From Coenobita brevimanus (Eukaryota; Arthropoda; Malacostraca; Decapoda; Coenobitidae), in NCBI GenBank assembly GCA_032717465.1, contig CM064690.1, positions 14,907,175 through 14,971,174 on the forward strand: a DNA stretch of 64,000 nt, read 5' to 3'. Of the stretch, positions 20,736-32,340 are shown piece after piece. Made by a program: the position numbers and the translations under genes. The stretch's first letter is position 1, and every line of letters begins with the position of its first letter. Below the pieces are notes generated by a model. It was not told the DNA's origin. It did not search any database and saw nothing but the letters and a program-made list of their open reading frames with translations.

Positions 20736-23522
20736 TACTATTCGTTTTCGTTTTTCGTTTTTAATGGCTCCAACATGCTTGCATGTGTCGGCCTTAGCCA
20801 CCTAATGGCGGCTCTCCACGCTGCACGATCCATTGCAGTCTCCCTGTTCAGTCCCTTAACCCTAAGGTCACACTTAATGACCTCGTCCCATGTCTTTCTC
20901 AGTCTACCCCTCATAACCCCACCCCCAATATTAACACTTCTCACCTTCCTCACCCAATGATCATCCCCCATCCTCTCCCCATGTCCAAACCACCTTAACC
21001 TATCTCTCCTCATCACAACACCAATACACTCCAGTCCCATCCTACCTCTCAACTCTTCCATTATAAACCCAGCCTCTCCAGGCCTTCGACGCAGAGACGC
21101 ACTGCACATCCACCTAATCATTGTCATTTCTGTACGTCTGAGCCGGCGAATATCTTCCTCCTTCACTGCCCAGGTCTCACTGCCATACAGCATTACACTC
21201 CTAACACATGCTGCATACAAAGACCCCTTAGCACGTAGGGAGAGCCTTCTCAATGTCAGGAGAGGCAAGAGCTCCCTGAACTTCTTCCGACCACTACTCA
21301 CCCCTCACCCTAGCCACAGAGCTAGCTCCAGCCCCACCTCCAGCACACAACATGTCTCCCAAATAACAAAACTCTTCCACACACTCAAGAGATTCACCAG
21401 CAATCTGACAATCTCCACCTGCTCACCCCGGCACGCCGTACACATAAAATCAGCATTATCTCGCAGTCTACCTCTGATACCACTACATCTCTTATGCACC
21501 CATTTATCACACACACTGCACAAGATGGAATTACATCCCACGCCCTTGTGGCAAACTGCGCATGGCCACTCTCCCTCGTCTTTGACAGTACTGCCACCAA
21601 CCCTAGATATCATCACTTTTGTTTTTTCTGCATTTACCCTTAAACCTTTTTGCCCCATACCATCTCTCCACTTCCTAAACCTTTCCTCCACCTCCCTTTC
21701 ATTCTCTGCAATCAACAGCAAATCATCAGCATACAACAATTCCCACTGGAGTCCGTTTCTAAAGTCATGTGAAAGGGCTTCAAGTACCATGATAAACAAC
21801 ATGGGACTCAAGACTGACCACTGATGCACACCAACATTCACGGAAAACTCATCACTCAAATCTCCATTCACTCTCACCTGGGTGTGAGCACCCACATACA
21901 TGGCCATAACCACCCTAACAAGCCACTCCTCCAAGCCAAGCTTTCTCATTGCCCACTTTACCACCTCTCTAGGGACTCTGTCAAAGGCCTTTTCCAAATC
22001 AACAAAAACAAAATAAAGATCCCTTCTCCTACCAATATATTTTTCCTGAAGCTGTCGAACAATGAATATGGCATCAGTGGTCCCCCTACCTGGCATAAAC
22101 CCAAACTGCATCTCATCAATATTCACTCTTTCTCTAATCATACCTTCTAAAACTCTCTCCTTTACCTTCATCATCTGATCTAAAAGCTTTGTACCTCTAT
22201 ACTTTCCTCTTTCCAGTTCATCACCCTTCCCTTTATACACATTTACAATTACACTCTTCAGCCAATCATCTGGGACAACACACTCATAAATAATCCTATT
22301 TATCAGGTCAGTGACTAAACTCATCCCTATATCGCCTGAGGCCTTCAACATTTCGGCAGTCAACCCAGACACACCTGCTGCCTTCCCCACCCTCATCCTG
22401 CCTATTGCCTCACTCACAGTAGCAGTATCAATCAAAGGCCAAGGGCCAGACACTGGATCTGCTGGCTCCAAACCTTCCCTGTCCCAGTCAGACTCCTTAT
22501 TCAACAACCAGTTATAATGCTCTCTCCATGCATCTTTAATATCCTCACTGTTCACCACTACCCTTCCTTCATCATTCTTCACACACTGCTCACCTATGAT
22601 ATCCCGATTATCGCTCTTCACCTGACCTGCCACCCTAAATATATTTTTCCTTTCCCCATGATTTAGGTTATCATGTAATTGTCTCTGTGACTCAGAGTTT
22701 GCCCTGTATACCTCTCTTCTAGCCCTACGCTTGGCAGCCAAATATTCCTCTTTGCTACCACCCTTCTTCCATTCCCGGAAAAGCCTTCTTTTCTCCTTAA
22801 TTGCAGCTTCTACACCCTCATCCCACCACCAAGTTACTTTATGTCTTGGTGGTCCTCTTGTCCAGCTGCATGTTACATCAGTAACTCTCAAGAAATTGTT
22901 CTTGAGGGCTCTGTACTGTTCATTAATGCCTCTGTCTACAGCTCCCTGTTCATCCACCACTCTCCTCAACTCGCTATAGAAGGCATCCCTTACTACTTGG
23001 TTTTTCAGCTTCCATATTTTCCTCCTAGGTACATAAGTCCTCTTTTTCATCACTTGTTCTTTAAGCACCATATCACAAATCAATAGTTTGTGCTGCTGCA
23101 CACACTCCTCACTTCCTATAACTTTAACATCTCTCACTAACCTCCTATCGGCCCTCCTAACCAGAAAATAATCTATTTGACTGCTATTTCCCCCAGACTC
23201 ATACGTAATTAACCTACTGTCTCTTTTCCTAAAATGTGTGTTGCACACAATCATGTCCGTTGCCTCCCCAAACTCGAGTATCCTTTCCCCTTCTGCATTC
23301 CTTAGACCATATGCACATCCCCCATGCACTCCTTCATAACCTTGTGCTGCTTCACCTACATGACCATTTAAGTCCCCTCCCAAAATCACTATCTCATCAT
23401 CCCGCATACCACCCACTACACGTATTAAATCATGCCAAACTCTATCTTTCTCTGATTCATCCAATCCTGCCTGTGGAGCATATGCTGATATAATCGCAGC
23501 TATCTTTCTTCCCAACAGAATT
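20736..23522 (-). mobile_element. RTE-B2, LINE with PHD-like finger
   Basis: Minus-strand copy of about 2.8 kb, the longest of its family here. The 3' tail is of the AAAAACGAAAAACGAAAACG type (complement at 20741-20762). The 5' end is truncated inside the endonuclease next to the 3' end of RTE-A5. It lies within T2b, whose two halves flank the RTE-B2/RTE-A5 pair. Confidence 0.85.
20775..23515 (-). pseudogene. RTE-B2 endonuclease-RT-PHD protein, one frameshift
   Basis: A 736-codon open frame (23515 to 21305) covers the C-terminal part of the endonuclease (SAYAPQAG, GGDLNGHVG, SQIDYFLVRR; QHKLL stands where SDH is usual), a basic connector, and the RT: GKAAGVSGLTAEML, KYRGTKLLD, FGFMPGRGTTDAIF, motif A FVDLEKAFDRVP, VGVHQWSVLSPMLF and motif C YADDLLLI. 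A C4HC3 finger follows (CAVC, CSVC, HKRC, CTAC; about 21430-21568). A frame change near 21301 leads to the last segment (21301 to 20738): LYGSETWAVKE, WFGHGERM, WDEVIKCD, WRAAIR. Apart from 5' truncation and this frameshift the protein is well preserved. The HQ in VGVHQWS, where GLKQG or GVPQG is usual, is shared with B1b. Confidence 0.85.
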
Positions 23523-23526
23523 TTCT

Positions 23527-25798
23527 ATCTATTGTCAGACGCCTCAATCCCATACTGGGTGGCCACAAACAAATCGCCTCCACGTCACCCTGTCCCCTGC
23601 CATTTCACTGCCCTACTCCCAACTCACACCCCCCTCTGTCATATACCTCTCCACCCCATCCCTCCATCTCATCCCCAGCCTCCACCTCACTCACATACAC
23701 TCTCTTCGTCAGTCTCTCACCCTCCATCCTCTCCACATGGCCAAACCACCTCAGTGTGTTCCTCTTAACGCTTCCTATCACATCCACACCATAACGCTCC
23801 TTTATATCCTCATTTGTCAGCCTGTCTCTCCGTGTGACTCCACAGGCTCCTCTCAAATAATTCATTTCCACTGCTCTCACTCTTGACTTGTGTCCTTCCA
23901 ACAACATCGAAGCTTCACTTCCATACGTTACAGTTGGTATCACAATACTGTCATGTACTAAATTTTTCACTTCCATGCTCACTTCCTTGTTTCTTATCAC
24001 TGCTTTCAAGGAACCAGCAACCTTTCTTCCTTGTTGTACCCTTTCAAGCACTTCACCCTCCAAACTTCCATCCTTACTCATCACACTACCCAAGTACTTA
24101 AATGTACTCACATTTTCCATTTCCTCACTATCCAACCAGACTGTACATTCGTTGACTTCACCTCTCTCAAAGACCATCGCTTTACTCTTCTCTACATTCA
24201 CCTTTAGATTCCGTTTCTTACACACTCTCCCAAACTCATCCACCATGCCTTGCAGCTCCTCTTCGTCTTCATTCAACAACACAGTATCATCTGCAAACAA
24301 CAGTACAGGGAGTTTCCAAACACTACCCTCTCTCACCAGGGCCACTCCAACATCCATTGGCCTACCTTGTACCTCTTTTATTACCCCATCCATATACAGA
24401 TTGAACAGGCATGGAGACATGACACATCCCTGTTTCAACCCTACCTTCAGAGAGAAAAATTCTCTCAGTTTACCGTCCACACGTACTGCATCCTTAGCAC
24501 CATCATACATACTCTTCACAGTATTCAACAACTTCCCATCTACTCCATATATTCTTAATACTTTCCATAATCCTTGTCTCTTTCCACCCTGTCGTATGCT
24601 TTTTCCAAATCCATGAAGGCTGCATACAACTTCTTTCTTTTCTCTAGAAACTTTTCCACTAAAGATATAAGAATGAATGTCTGATCTACACAACCTCTTC
24701 CCTTCCTAAAGCCTCCCTGTTCTTCTCCAACTAATTCCTCTGTTCTTTCCCTAGCTCTGTCAATAAGTATCCTACCATACACTTTTCCTTTTATACTAAG
24801 AAGACAAATGCCCCTATGATTACCACACACTTCTTTTTCTCCTTTCTCTTTGTACAAGGGAATTATACCTGACTTCCAATCCTCCAGGACTACCTTCCTC
24901 CCAGGCCAGTCTGCACATCTTCCACATCCATTGTACCACTATCTCTTCCCCATGCTCCAGCATTTCACCACACACTCAATCAATTCCTGGGGCTTTCCCC
25001 AATTTGACTTTCTTCTCTGCTTCCACAACTTCTGTCCTACTGATTTCTTCCTGTCTTCTCACCTCCCTTCTTCTCCCAGCCATTCCCTAGTCACTTGTAC
25101 TCACATTACTTCCATTCTCTATGTTCAACAATTCCTTAAAGTGTTCTCTCCATCTGCCCACTCTTTCTCCCTTCTCCACTAGGAATCTACCATTTTTATC
25201 TTTCACTCCCCTGCTAACTTCACTGCCACCCTGTGTTATCCTCTTCACCTCTTTCCAGAACATTTTCTTACAGTCCCTCCACTTTACACTCATATTCCTT
25301 CCAAATTCCTGATCCACTCTCTTCTTACTCTCTCTTACTAATCTTTTCACATCTCTCTTCCTTTCTACATGTACTGTAATTCTCTCTTCCGCCTCTCAAC
25401 TTCTTCCATGCCCCAATTTCTCATCCATTCATTGTATGCTTTCTTCTTTTGTGCCACAGCCTGTCTCACCTCTTCATTCTACCACGCTGTTCCTTGCACC
25501 CCCCTCCGTCTTCTCTTCACCCAACACACCACACCACATGCTGCACATATTTCTTCTGTGAATATCCTGCACACACCTTCCATGCCCCCCATCTGCTCCA
25601 GTTCATATATACCAAATCTTTCCTCTACTTCTCTCTTATATTCTGCCCTTTTCTCATCCTCTTGTAACCTTTCCAATCTCCTTGCAACTACTACTTCTTC
25701 CCGTCCTTCCCTTCTTCTCTTTCTCCATCTTACTTCGATCTTGATTCTGGCCGCCACCAAGTAGTGGTCAGAAAGTCCACTCCCCCTACCTCTATAAG
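23527..25798 (-). mobile_element. RTE-A5, 5'-truncated LINE
   Basis: Minus strand. The (TAGA)n tail complement is at 23527-23536, then a GACGCCTCAATCCC terminal block. The coding region runs from GLSDHYLVAARIKIE at the end of the endonuclease (about 25790) through the RT to WFGHVERMEGERLTKRVY near 23700. Frameshifts lie around 24555-24600, 25087 and 25370-25480. Long open pieces are 23605-24693 (FADDTVLLNED, LTYG-like VTYGSEASML) and 24555-24857. Dead copy. Confidence 0.8.
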
Positions 25799-26443
<645 letters not shown>

Positions 26444-26450
26444 GAAGCAG

Positions 26451-28393
26451 ATGCACTTGCAAAAGGAAGAAATAGAAAAACTAGGAAGGGAGGCCAATAA
26501 GAAAGACACAACCATCAGTGAACTAATAGTGGAATTGAGTACACTTAGGAAGAAAACGAGTGAAATGGCAAGTACAGTAGTCAGTCACGAGAGTGTTATG
26601 GACGAGTTCAAAAATGACACAGAGACATTTAGGCAAGTAAGCAGTCTTATTGACCAGAGCAGTTATATTGAGGAGAAGATAACACAGGTGAATGAAACTG
26701 TGCAAAGCTACAAAAATGATGTGGAAACCACGTATGCTGAAATGGTGAAAGTAAAGAAAGACTTAGAAACAAGGGTGGAGGAAAAAGCATTAAAAAGGAA
26801 GTGAAAAGAATAATCCAAAACAATCCAAAGTTAGTCAGAGATTCAGTAGATATAAAAAAATCTATAGTAATCACTGGTATAGAAGAGGAAGAAGTAAAAA
26901 ACAAGATCACAAGAGACAAAAAGGAGATGGCAAATGTAATGAGCTTACTGAAAGAAGTATCAGAGGAAATCTGTAGTAAAGACATAGAGGAGCACAAAAG
27001 GTTAGGGAAATATGAGGAAAGGAAGACAAGACCTCTAAAGGTGACTTTCCAGAGTGTAAACACTGTGGAAGAGATACTAAAAAATGCAAAGACTCTTATG
27101 GAAAAAGAGGAGTTCAAAAATGTATGGATAAAAAGATGCCTAACACAAGAGGAACTGGAATTACTGGAAGAGAAAAGGGAGGAAGCAAAAACAAAAAATG
27201 AGGGAAGATCAGAAGAGGAGAAGAAGAATTTTTTTTTACAAAGTAACAGGATTGAAGGTACGAAAGTGGTACACAAACATGATGGAATAAAAAGGAGGAA
27301 GGTAGTAGAACCATGTCATGACAAGTATATAAAGAAGATGATAAAGTTGATGTACTCAAATGTGGATGGAATGGTATCTAAATTACTAGAGATAAATGAT
27401 TATGTCAGAGAAAATGAACTACAAATAATATGCCTAACTGAAACAAAATTAACACCAAGGATATCGAAGGACATACTAAACTTAGAGGAATACAATATAT
27501 TGAGGAGAGACAGAAATTTAAAAAAAGGAGGAGGAATTATAATATTAACTAAGAAAAATCTAAAAGTCAATGAAATAAAACTAGATATACCATCACAAGT
27601 AGAACTGATTGCAGTAGAGATCAGCACATCAGAAGGGAAAGTAATTGTAGCCAATTTGTACATGCCACCCAGATCAAACACATGGGAGAGAGATGAATAT
27701 GAGGACCTGGCAGAGAGTACAATTCAGAGTTTAAGATTATTACTACATAAAATGGAAGAGAAATCAGAACGAATTATACTAACTGGGGATTGTAGTACAA
27801 ATATAAATTGGAATACTCTAGATATAATTAGTCAAGAAAGCTGTTGGGACCAAAAGCTCCTGGATCTCGTACAAGAGTTCTTCCTAACGCAACATGTGAG
27901 GGAAACCACCAGAAAAAGAGGACTTGATGTACATTCAGTGCTAGATCTAATATTTACTAGTCAAGAAAATGACATTGACAGTTTAATATATCACACTCCA
28001 CTCGGCAAAAGCGACCATGCAGTACTAAATTATAACTTCAGGATAGCATATGACATAGTAAACAGCAATGACAGTTACAAAAAGAGCCTAAACTATAAAA
28101 AGGGAAATTATCAAGACCTAAAGAAGTATTTTGTAGAAGTTGATTGGGGAAATGAGCTTAGAGGACGAGATTTAAATGCTGTATATAAAAAATTATGTGA
28201 ATTTTATGAAATAGGAGTCCAGAAGTACATCCCACAGCACAAAGAAGCAGATAAGAAAATACAGAAATGGTTCAGTACAGAATGTAAAGAATCAAAAGAA
28301 AGAGAGATTTGTTGTGGAATAGATACAGAAGACATAACAGTGAAAGGGCGTATAATAATTACAAACAGGCAAGAAACGATTATACAAGAATAA
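26451..28393 (+). pseudogene. CR1-C2 ORF1 and endonuclease, ORFs fused by a T insertion
   Basis: ORF1 (26451-26804, then 26801 onward) has a Lys/Glu-rich coiled-coil-like start, then VVITGIEEEE-like, HKRLGKYEERKTRPLKVTFQ and EEFKNVWIKRCLTQEE, the RRM-like pattern of CR1/L2 ORF1 RNA-binding proteins. A 4-bp overlap and frame change lies at 26801. The run of nine T at 27229-27237 puts the end of ORF1 and ORF2 in one frame; with eight T, ORF1 would read NFFYKVTGLKVRKWY and stop shortly after. The endonuclease follows: YSNVDGM, LTETKL, LYMPPRS, ILTGDCSTNINW, LDLIFTS, GKSDHAVLNY. The frame ends in disarray at 28393. Confidence 0.8.
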
Positions 28394-28840
28394 GGAGGGA
28401 AGCCCAAAAACAGTTTGAGGAGGATATGATAAATAAAAGTAGTGATCAACCAAAGCTGTTTTACAGCTATATCAGAAGCAAAACCAAAGTAAAAGATATA
28501 ATACAATCAATTACGGACGAGGGAATCACATATACACAAGAGAAAGATATTTGTGAAGCACTAAATAAGAATTTCCAATTAGTTTTTATAGAAGAAAAAA
28601 ATTTTGAGTGGGACTATGTGGAACATGCATGTCCACACATACTACCAGATATACAAATAGCTGAAAAATTAATACAGGAGGAGTTAAGTAGATTGAACAG
28701 AGGAAAAGCAAGTGGTCCTGATGAAATTTCATGTTGGGTACTATGAGACTGTGCAAAGGAGTTAAGTAAACCATTATTTATAATTTTCAAGAAATCCCTG
28801 AGTCAAGGTAAACTACCTGATATTTGGAAAAAAGCAAATA

Positions 28841-29558
28841 CAGTGGGGCACCAAATTTCGCACCTAATTGGGTCCAAAAATAATCAGCGAAAGTGGAATT
28901 AGCGAAAGTTGGGGTATTGTCTTTATGGCAAAAAGGCTAATTGGTTCCCGGTTATCCTAAAGTAACATCAGATTTTCATTTAAACTTGCAATACAGTACA
29001 TCAAATCACTATTGTACATTGCATTGTGAGATACAAACAATAAAAACTGTACAGTACACATTATATGAGGAGAAACATACCACAGAGACCAGGTTGAGGT
29101 GTTTAATGGATGTTGGGGGTAAGTATCCGATACTCTCTTTTAGCCTTGGCCTTTCCTCCCGACTTTGAATGTCCCGGCCACTTTTTATCACCACCACTGC
29201 CTCCCGGCCCTCCCCCCACACCACCAGGCTCTCCCCCCACACCACCAGGCCCTTTCCCCACGCTACCAGGTATAGTAGAGGTCATTGAACCGTGAGAATC
29301 CAACACAATGGAGCTAGCACGCTCGTACACAATGGCGGGAATGGGTGGACAGAGTGTTGACATGACGTCATTCAAGATGGCGGTGGGTTGCGGGCGGGCG
29401 GTGCAGGAAATTCAAAGTTCAAAATATTGTCCCAAACCCAAAATTTGTGCGCGAAAATCGAATTTTTTCAAGCGAAAGTGGAAGTTAGGGAATATTTGGT
29501 GCATGCCGCGAAAGTTGATTCCGCGAATCCTGCTGTAGCGAAAGTTGGTGCACTACTG
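28841..29558. mobile_element. Pogo/Tigger-like MITE
   Basis: 718 bp flanked by TA at 28839-28840 and 29559-29560. Left end CAGTGGGGCACCAAATTTCG; right end, read inward, CAGTAGTGCACCAACTTTCG, an inverted repeat of about 21 bp with three mismatches. The empty site is visible in CR1-C4 near 54195-54215, where GCAAAC and ATTGTTCCC (minus strand) are continuous. Subterminal GCGAAAGT repeats lie at both ends. GC-rich interior, no transposase. Confidence 0.88.
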
Positions 29559-29637
29559 TATTGTCCCCTTATTCAAGAAAGGAAATAGACAAAATCCACT
29601 CAACTACTGACCAGTATCACTGACCAGTGTTGTAAGC

Positions 29638-29705
29638 AAGGCGATTTGTTTGTGAGGCCACCCGAAACTGGATTGAGGCGTCTGGCAATAGATAGATAGA
29701 TAGAT
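29638..29705 (+). mobile_element. RTE-A10, 68-bp 3' stub
   Basis: Only the last bases of RTE-A: GGCGATTTGTTTGTGAGGCC, GGCGTCTGGCAATAGATAGA and a (TAGA)n tail, inserted in CR1-C2 between TGTTGTAAGCAA and ATAAGAAAAGCTTG. CR1-C4 has these joined by an AGGTATT-type stretch (54105-54130, minus). Confidence 0.85.
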
Positions 29706-31061
29706 TATAAGAAAAGCTTGGGTAAATCATCTAGAAGAACACAGTATGATAACAGAAAGACAGTTTGGTTTCAGAAAAGGAAAATCATGTGTTACTAATC
29801 TGTTGAGCAACTATGACAGAGTAACAAACACAATACAGGAAAGGGAAGGATGGGTGGACAGTATCTATTTAGATTTCAAGAAAGCTTTTGACACAGTACC
29901 ACACCAAAGACTTTTATGGAAACTGTACCATCAAGGAGGAATTCGAGGCAAACTGTTTTGTTGGATGGAAGACTTTCTCATAAAAAGAGAAATGAGAACA
30001 GTACTAAGAGGAAACTAGTCATCATGGAAAGAAGTGACTAGTGGAGTACCACAGGGTTCAGTGTATATAAACGATATAAACAGTAACACTGGAAATGAGA
30101 GCTATCTGAATATGTTTGCAGATGATGCAAAAATACAAAGGAGAATTACTAACACAGACTCTTGTAAAGAGCTACAAGAAGAATTAAATAAACTTCATGA
30201 ATGGAGTAGTACATGGCAAATGGAATTCAATGTGGACAAGTGTCATGTAATCAAGTTTGGTAAAAGTGGAAAAAGACCTGATTGGGATTATAAGTTAGGA
30301 AATAAAACCCTATATACATCAGAAAGAGAGAAACACCTAGGTTTGATTATCAATAACAGACTATCTCCGGCTGACCACATCTGCGAGAAAGTACGGAACA
30401 TGTATACACTGCTTGCAAATATGAGAACAGCATTCACATACATAAATGAAGACATGCTAAGAAGGATAATAACATCATTCATTAGACCAACCCTGGAATA
30501 TGCATCAGTAGTCTGGAGTCCTCATCTCAAAAAGCACATAGAAAAGATAGAAAAAGTTCAAAGGGCCGCCACAAGATGGATACCAAGCTTAAGGGACCTA
30601 AGCTACGAAGAAAGACTAAATAAACTGAATCTACCAACACTACAGGAGAGAAGGAAAAGAGGTGACATGATAATGCTATATAAGTGCATATCAGGGTAGA
30701 AGAAAATAGACATAAGTGATTACTTAACATATGGAGAAGCATCAGCAAGAGGACACTGCAAAAAACTGCATAAGAAGAGAGGTGATAAAGACGTAAGGAA
30801 ATTCAGTTTCCCAAACAGAGCAATTGATCAATGGAAAGCACTACCGAATGAAATAGTGTGTGCCAAAACAATTAACAAATTTAAGGATATGTACGATAAA
30901 TATGGTTTAAGACACGGGACAGTACGAGCTTGACTCATTCCTGTAAAGATACAATTAGGTAAGAACAGTCGCCGACAGTGACGGAGCTCTTCCTGGAGCG
31001 TGGAGAAATAATCGCAAAATCAGCGATGAAAAGAATAACAGCCTATTTGTGATCATGTTAA

Positions 31062-31457
31062 CACGTTCGCCGCGTTTGGCAACCCTGCACTCTCGCCCTC
31101 CCAGCGTCAACTTCACTTCGCTCCCCTGCCAGTGTCCGTCGGACTTTCGGAGGGAGAGGAGGTATGATTCACTCTTAGAGGGTGGTGCATTTGTTAGAGC
31201 AGTAAAAGTCGTGGTACATATGTATACCGAATCGCCGACCACTAATATATTTTTCTTCCCTCGTGTATTGGTGCATCAATGTACCGAGGTTGCCTCGGTG
31301 CATCTGGGTACCAATACGCGACCTACTGATGATATCTTGTTGCTCTGCGAATTGGTGCATTGATGTACCATTTCATTACTTTAGAAAAATGTGTATTTTC
31401 TAATGTATATACCTGTTAGTACCTATAAAATATGTCTTATTATTTCAATAAACTGCA

Positions 31458-31499
<42 letters not shown>

Positions 31500-32263
31500 A
31501 GGAGAGTATCAACCTTCTGTGTTGGGTGTGGACAACCCCACCTTTGTATTTCATGTTTCAATGAAAAGCATGCAGCTTCATACTAATAGGTTATATAATA
31601 CAGGGCAAAAATTAGATATTTTGATATTCAGTTTTGCAAATTACGAGTCATATAGTGTAATAGTTAATTATTTTTGTATGTTTTATATAACCTTCATTTA
31701 TCATAAGATTTAAAATTTTTAGATTTTTTTTTTAAATTTAGCAGTATTTTCCTTTACAGTTACTTACTGTTACATTATGTAATTCATTTACTTTGTTTAT
31801 AAATTGTTACCAGGCTTCTTGTGCATCTTGGAACTATGTTTTATTTTATGAAATATTATCTCAATTTTTTTAAAACGGAGTGCTGATTTTTTACTCTTTA
31901 TACAAGAAATGCATTCATAAGTGTTATATTTGATACCTGCCTTTCTATGATATTGATTATAATGCATTTGAGCCAACTGTATTGTGTGAAAACTGATTTT
32001 GTATAAAAAATGATGAACGAAAAACAAATAAATTTTTAGTTGATTATTAATCAATAACTTACCTATGTATAAGTATTTTTGTATTAAATAATACCATTGC
32101 AGCACATCTGTAGCTTTAATAAATGCAAATGGAAATAAATATTGATTATATACTCACGTTTTCAAAAGTTTTTGAAAAGGGACATTCGGGTCAAGGATGT
32201 ACCAATACGCTGAGGGGGAAACTTCTGCTCGGTACATCGATGGCCCGATAAGCGGTCAACGTG
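31062..32263. mobile_element. PB2, piggyBac-like non-autonomous element
   Basis: 1202 bp flanked by TTAA at 31058-31061 and 32264-32267. Left CACGTTCGCCGC, right (inward) CACGTTGACCGC: 12-bp inverted ends with two mismatches. The identical empty site, GATCATGTTAATGAGTGCC, occurs in CR1-D2 (complement near 47622-47640), so ends and duplication are certain. AT-rich interior with a CT run (31460-31497) and no transposase. Palindromic GGTGCATCAATGTACC-type motifs recur near both ends. Confidence 0.9.
31460..31497. repeat. (CT)n microsatellite in PB2
   Basis: Uninterrupted CT run of about 19 units. Confidence 0.95.
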
Positions 32264-32340
32264 TTAATGAGTGCCTGAGTGGTGGTCCTGTCGGACAGTA
32301 GTAGTAAAAAAAAAAAAAAAAAAAAAGTTTTGCTCACAAA

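Larger units (their letters stand above)
28309..30932 (+). pseudogene. CR1-C2 reverse transcriptase, multiply interrupted
   Basis: The RT start (28309-28746) shows RREAQKQFEEDM, LFYSYIRSKTKVKD and GKASGPDEISCWVL then a stop. The pogo-like MITE splits the palm region. After 29740: ITERQFGFRKGKSCVTNLL, motif [24 protein letters not shown] with a deletion running straight into YINDINS, motif C MFADDAKI, then WQMEFNVDKCHVI, the post-RT FIRPTLEYASVVWSPHLKKH and DYLTYGEASARGHCKK, ending HGTVRA at 30932. Stops include one at SGKG-equivalent KCISG, also present in CR1-C4 but not in C3. Not functional. Confidence 0.8.

Noticed and set aside
29103..29375. Glycine/proline-rich open frames inside the pogo-like MITE
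   Set aside because: Compositional, from CCACACCACCAGGC-type tandem repeats; both strands are open.
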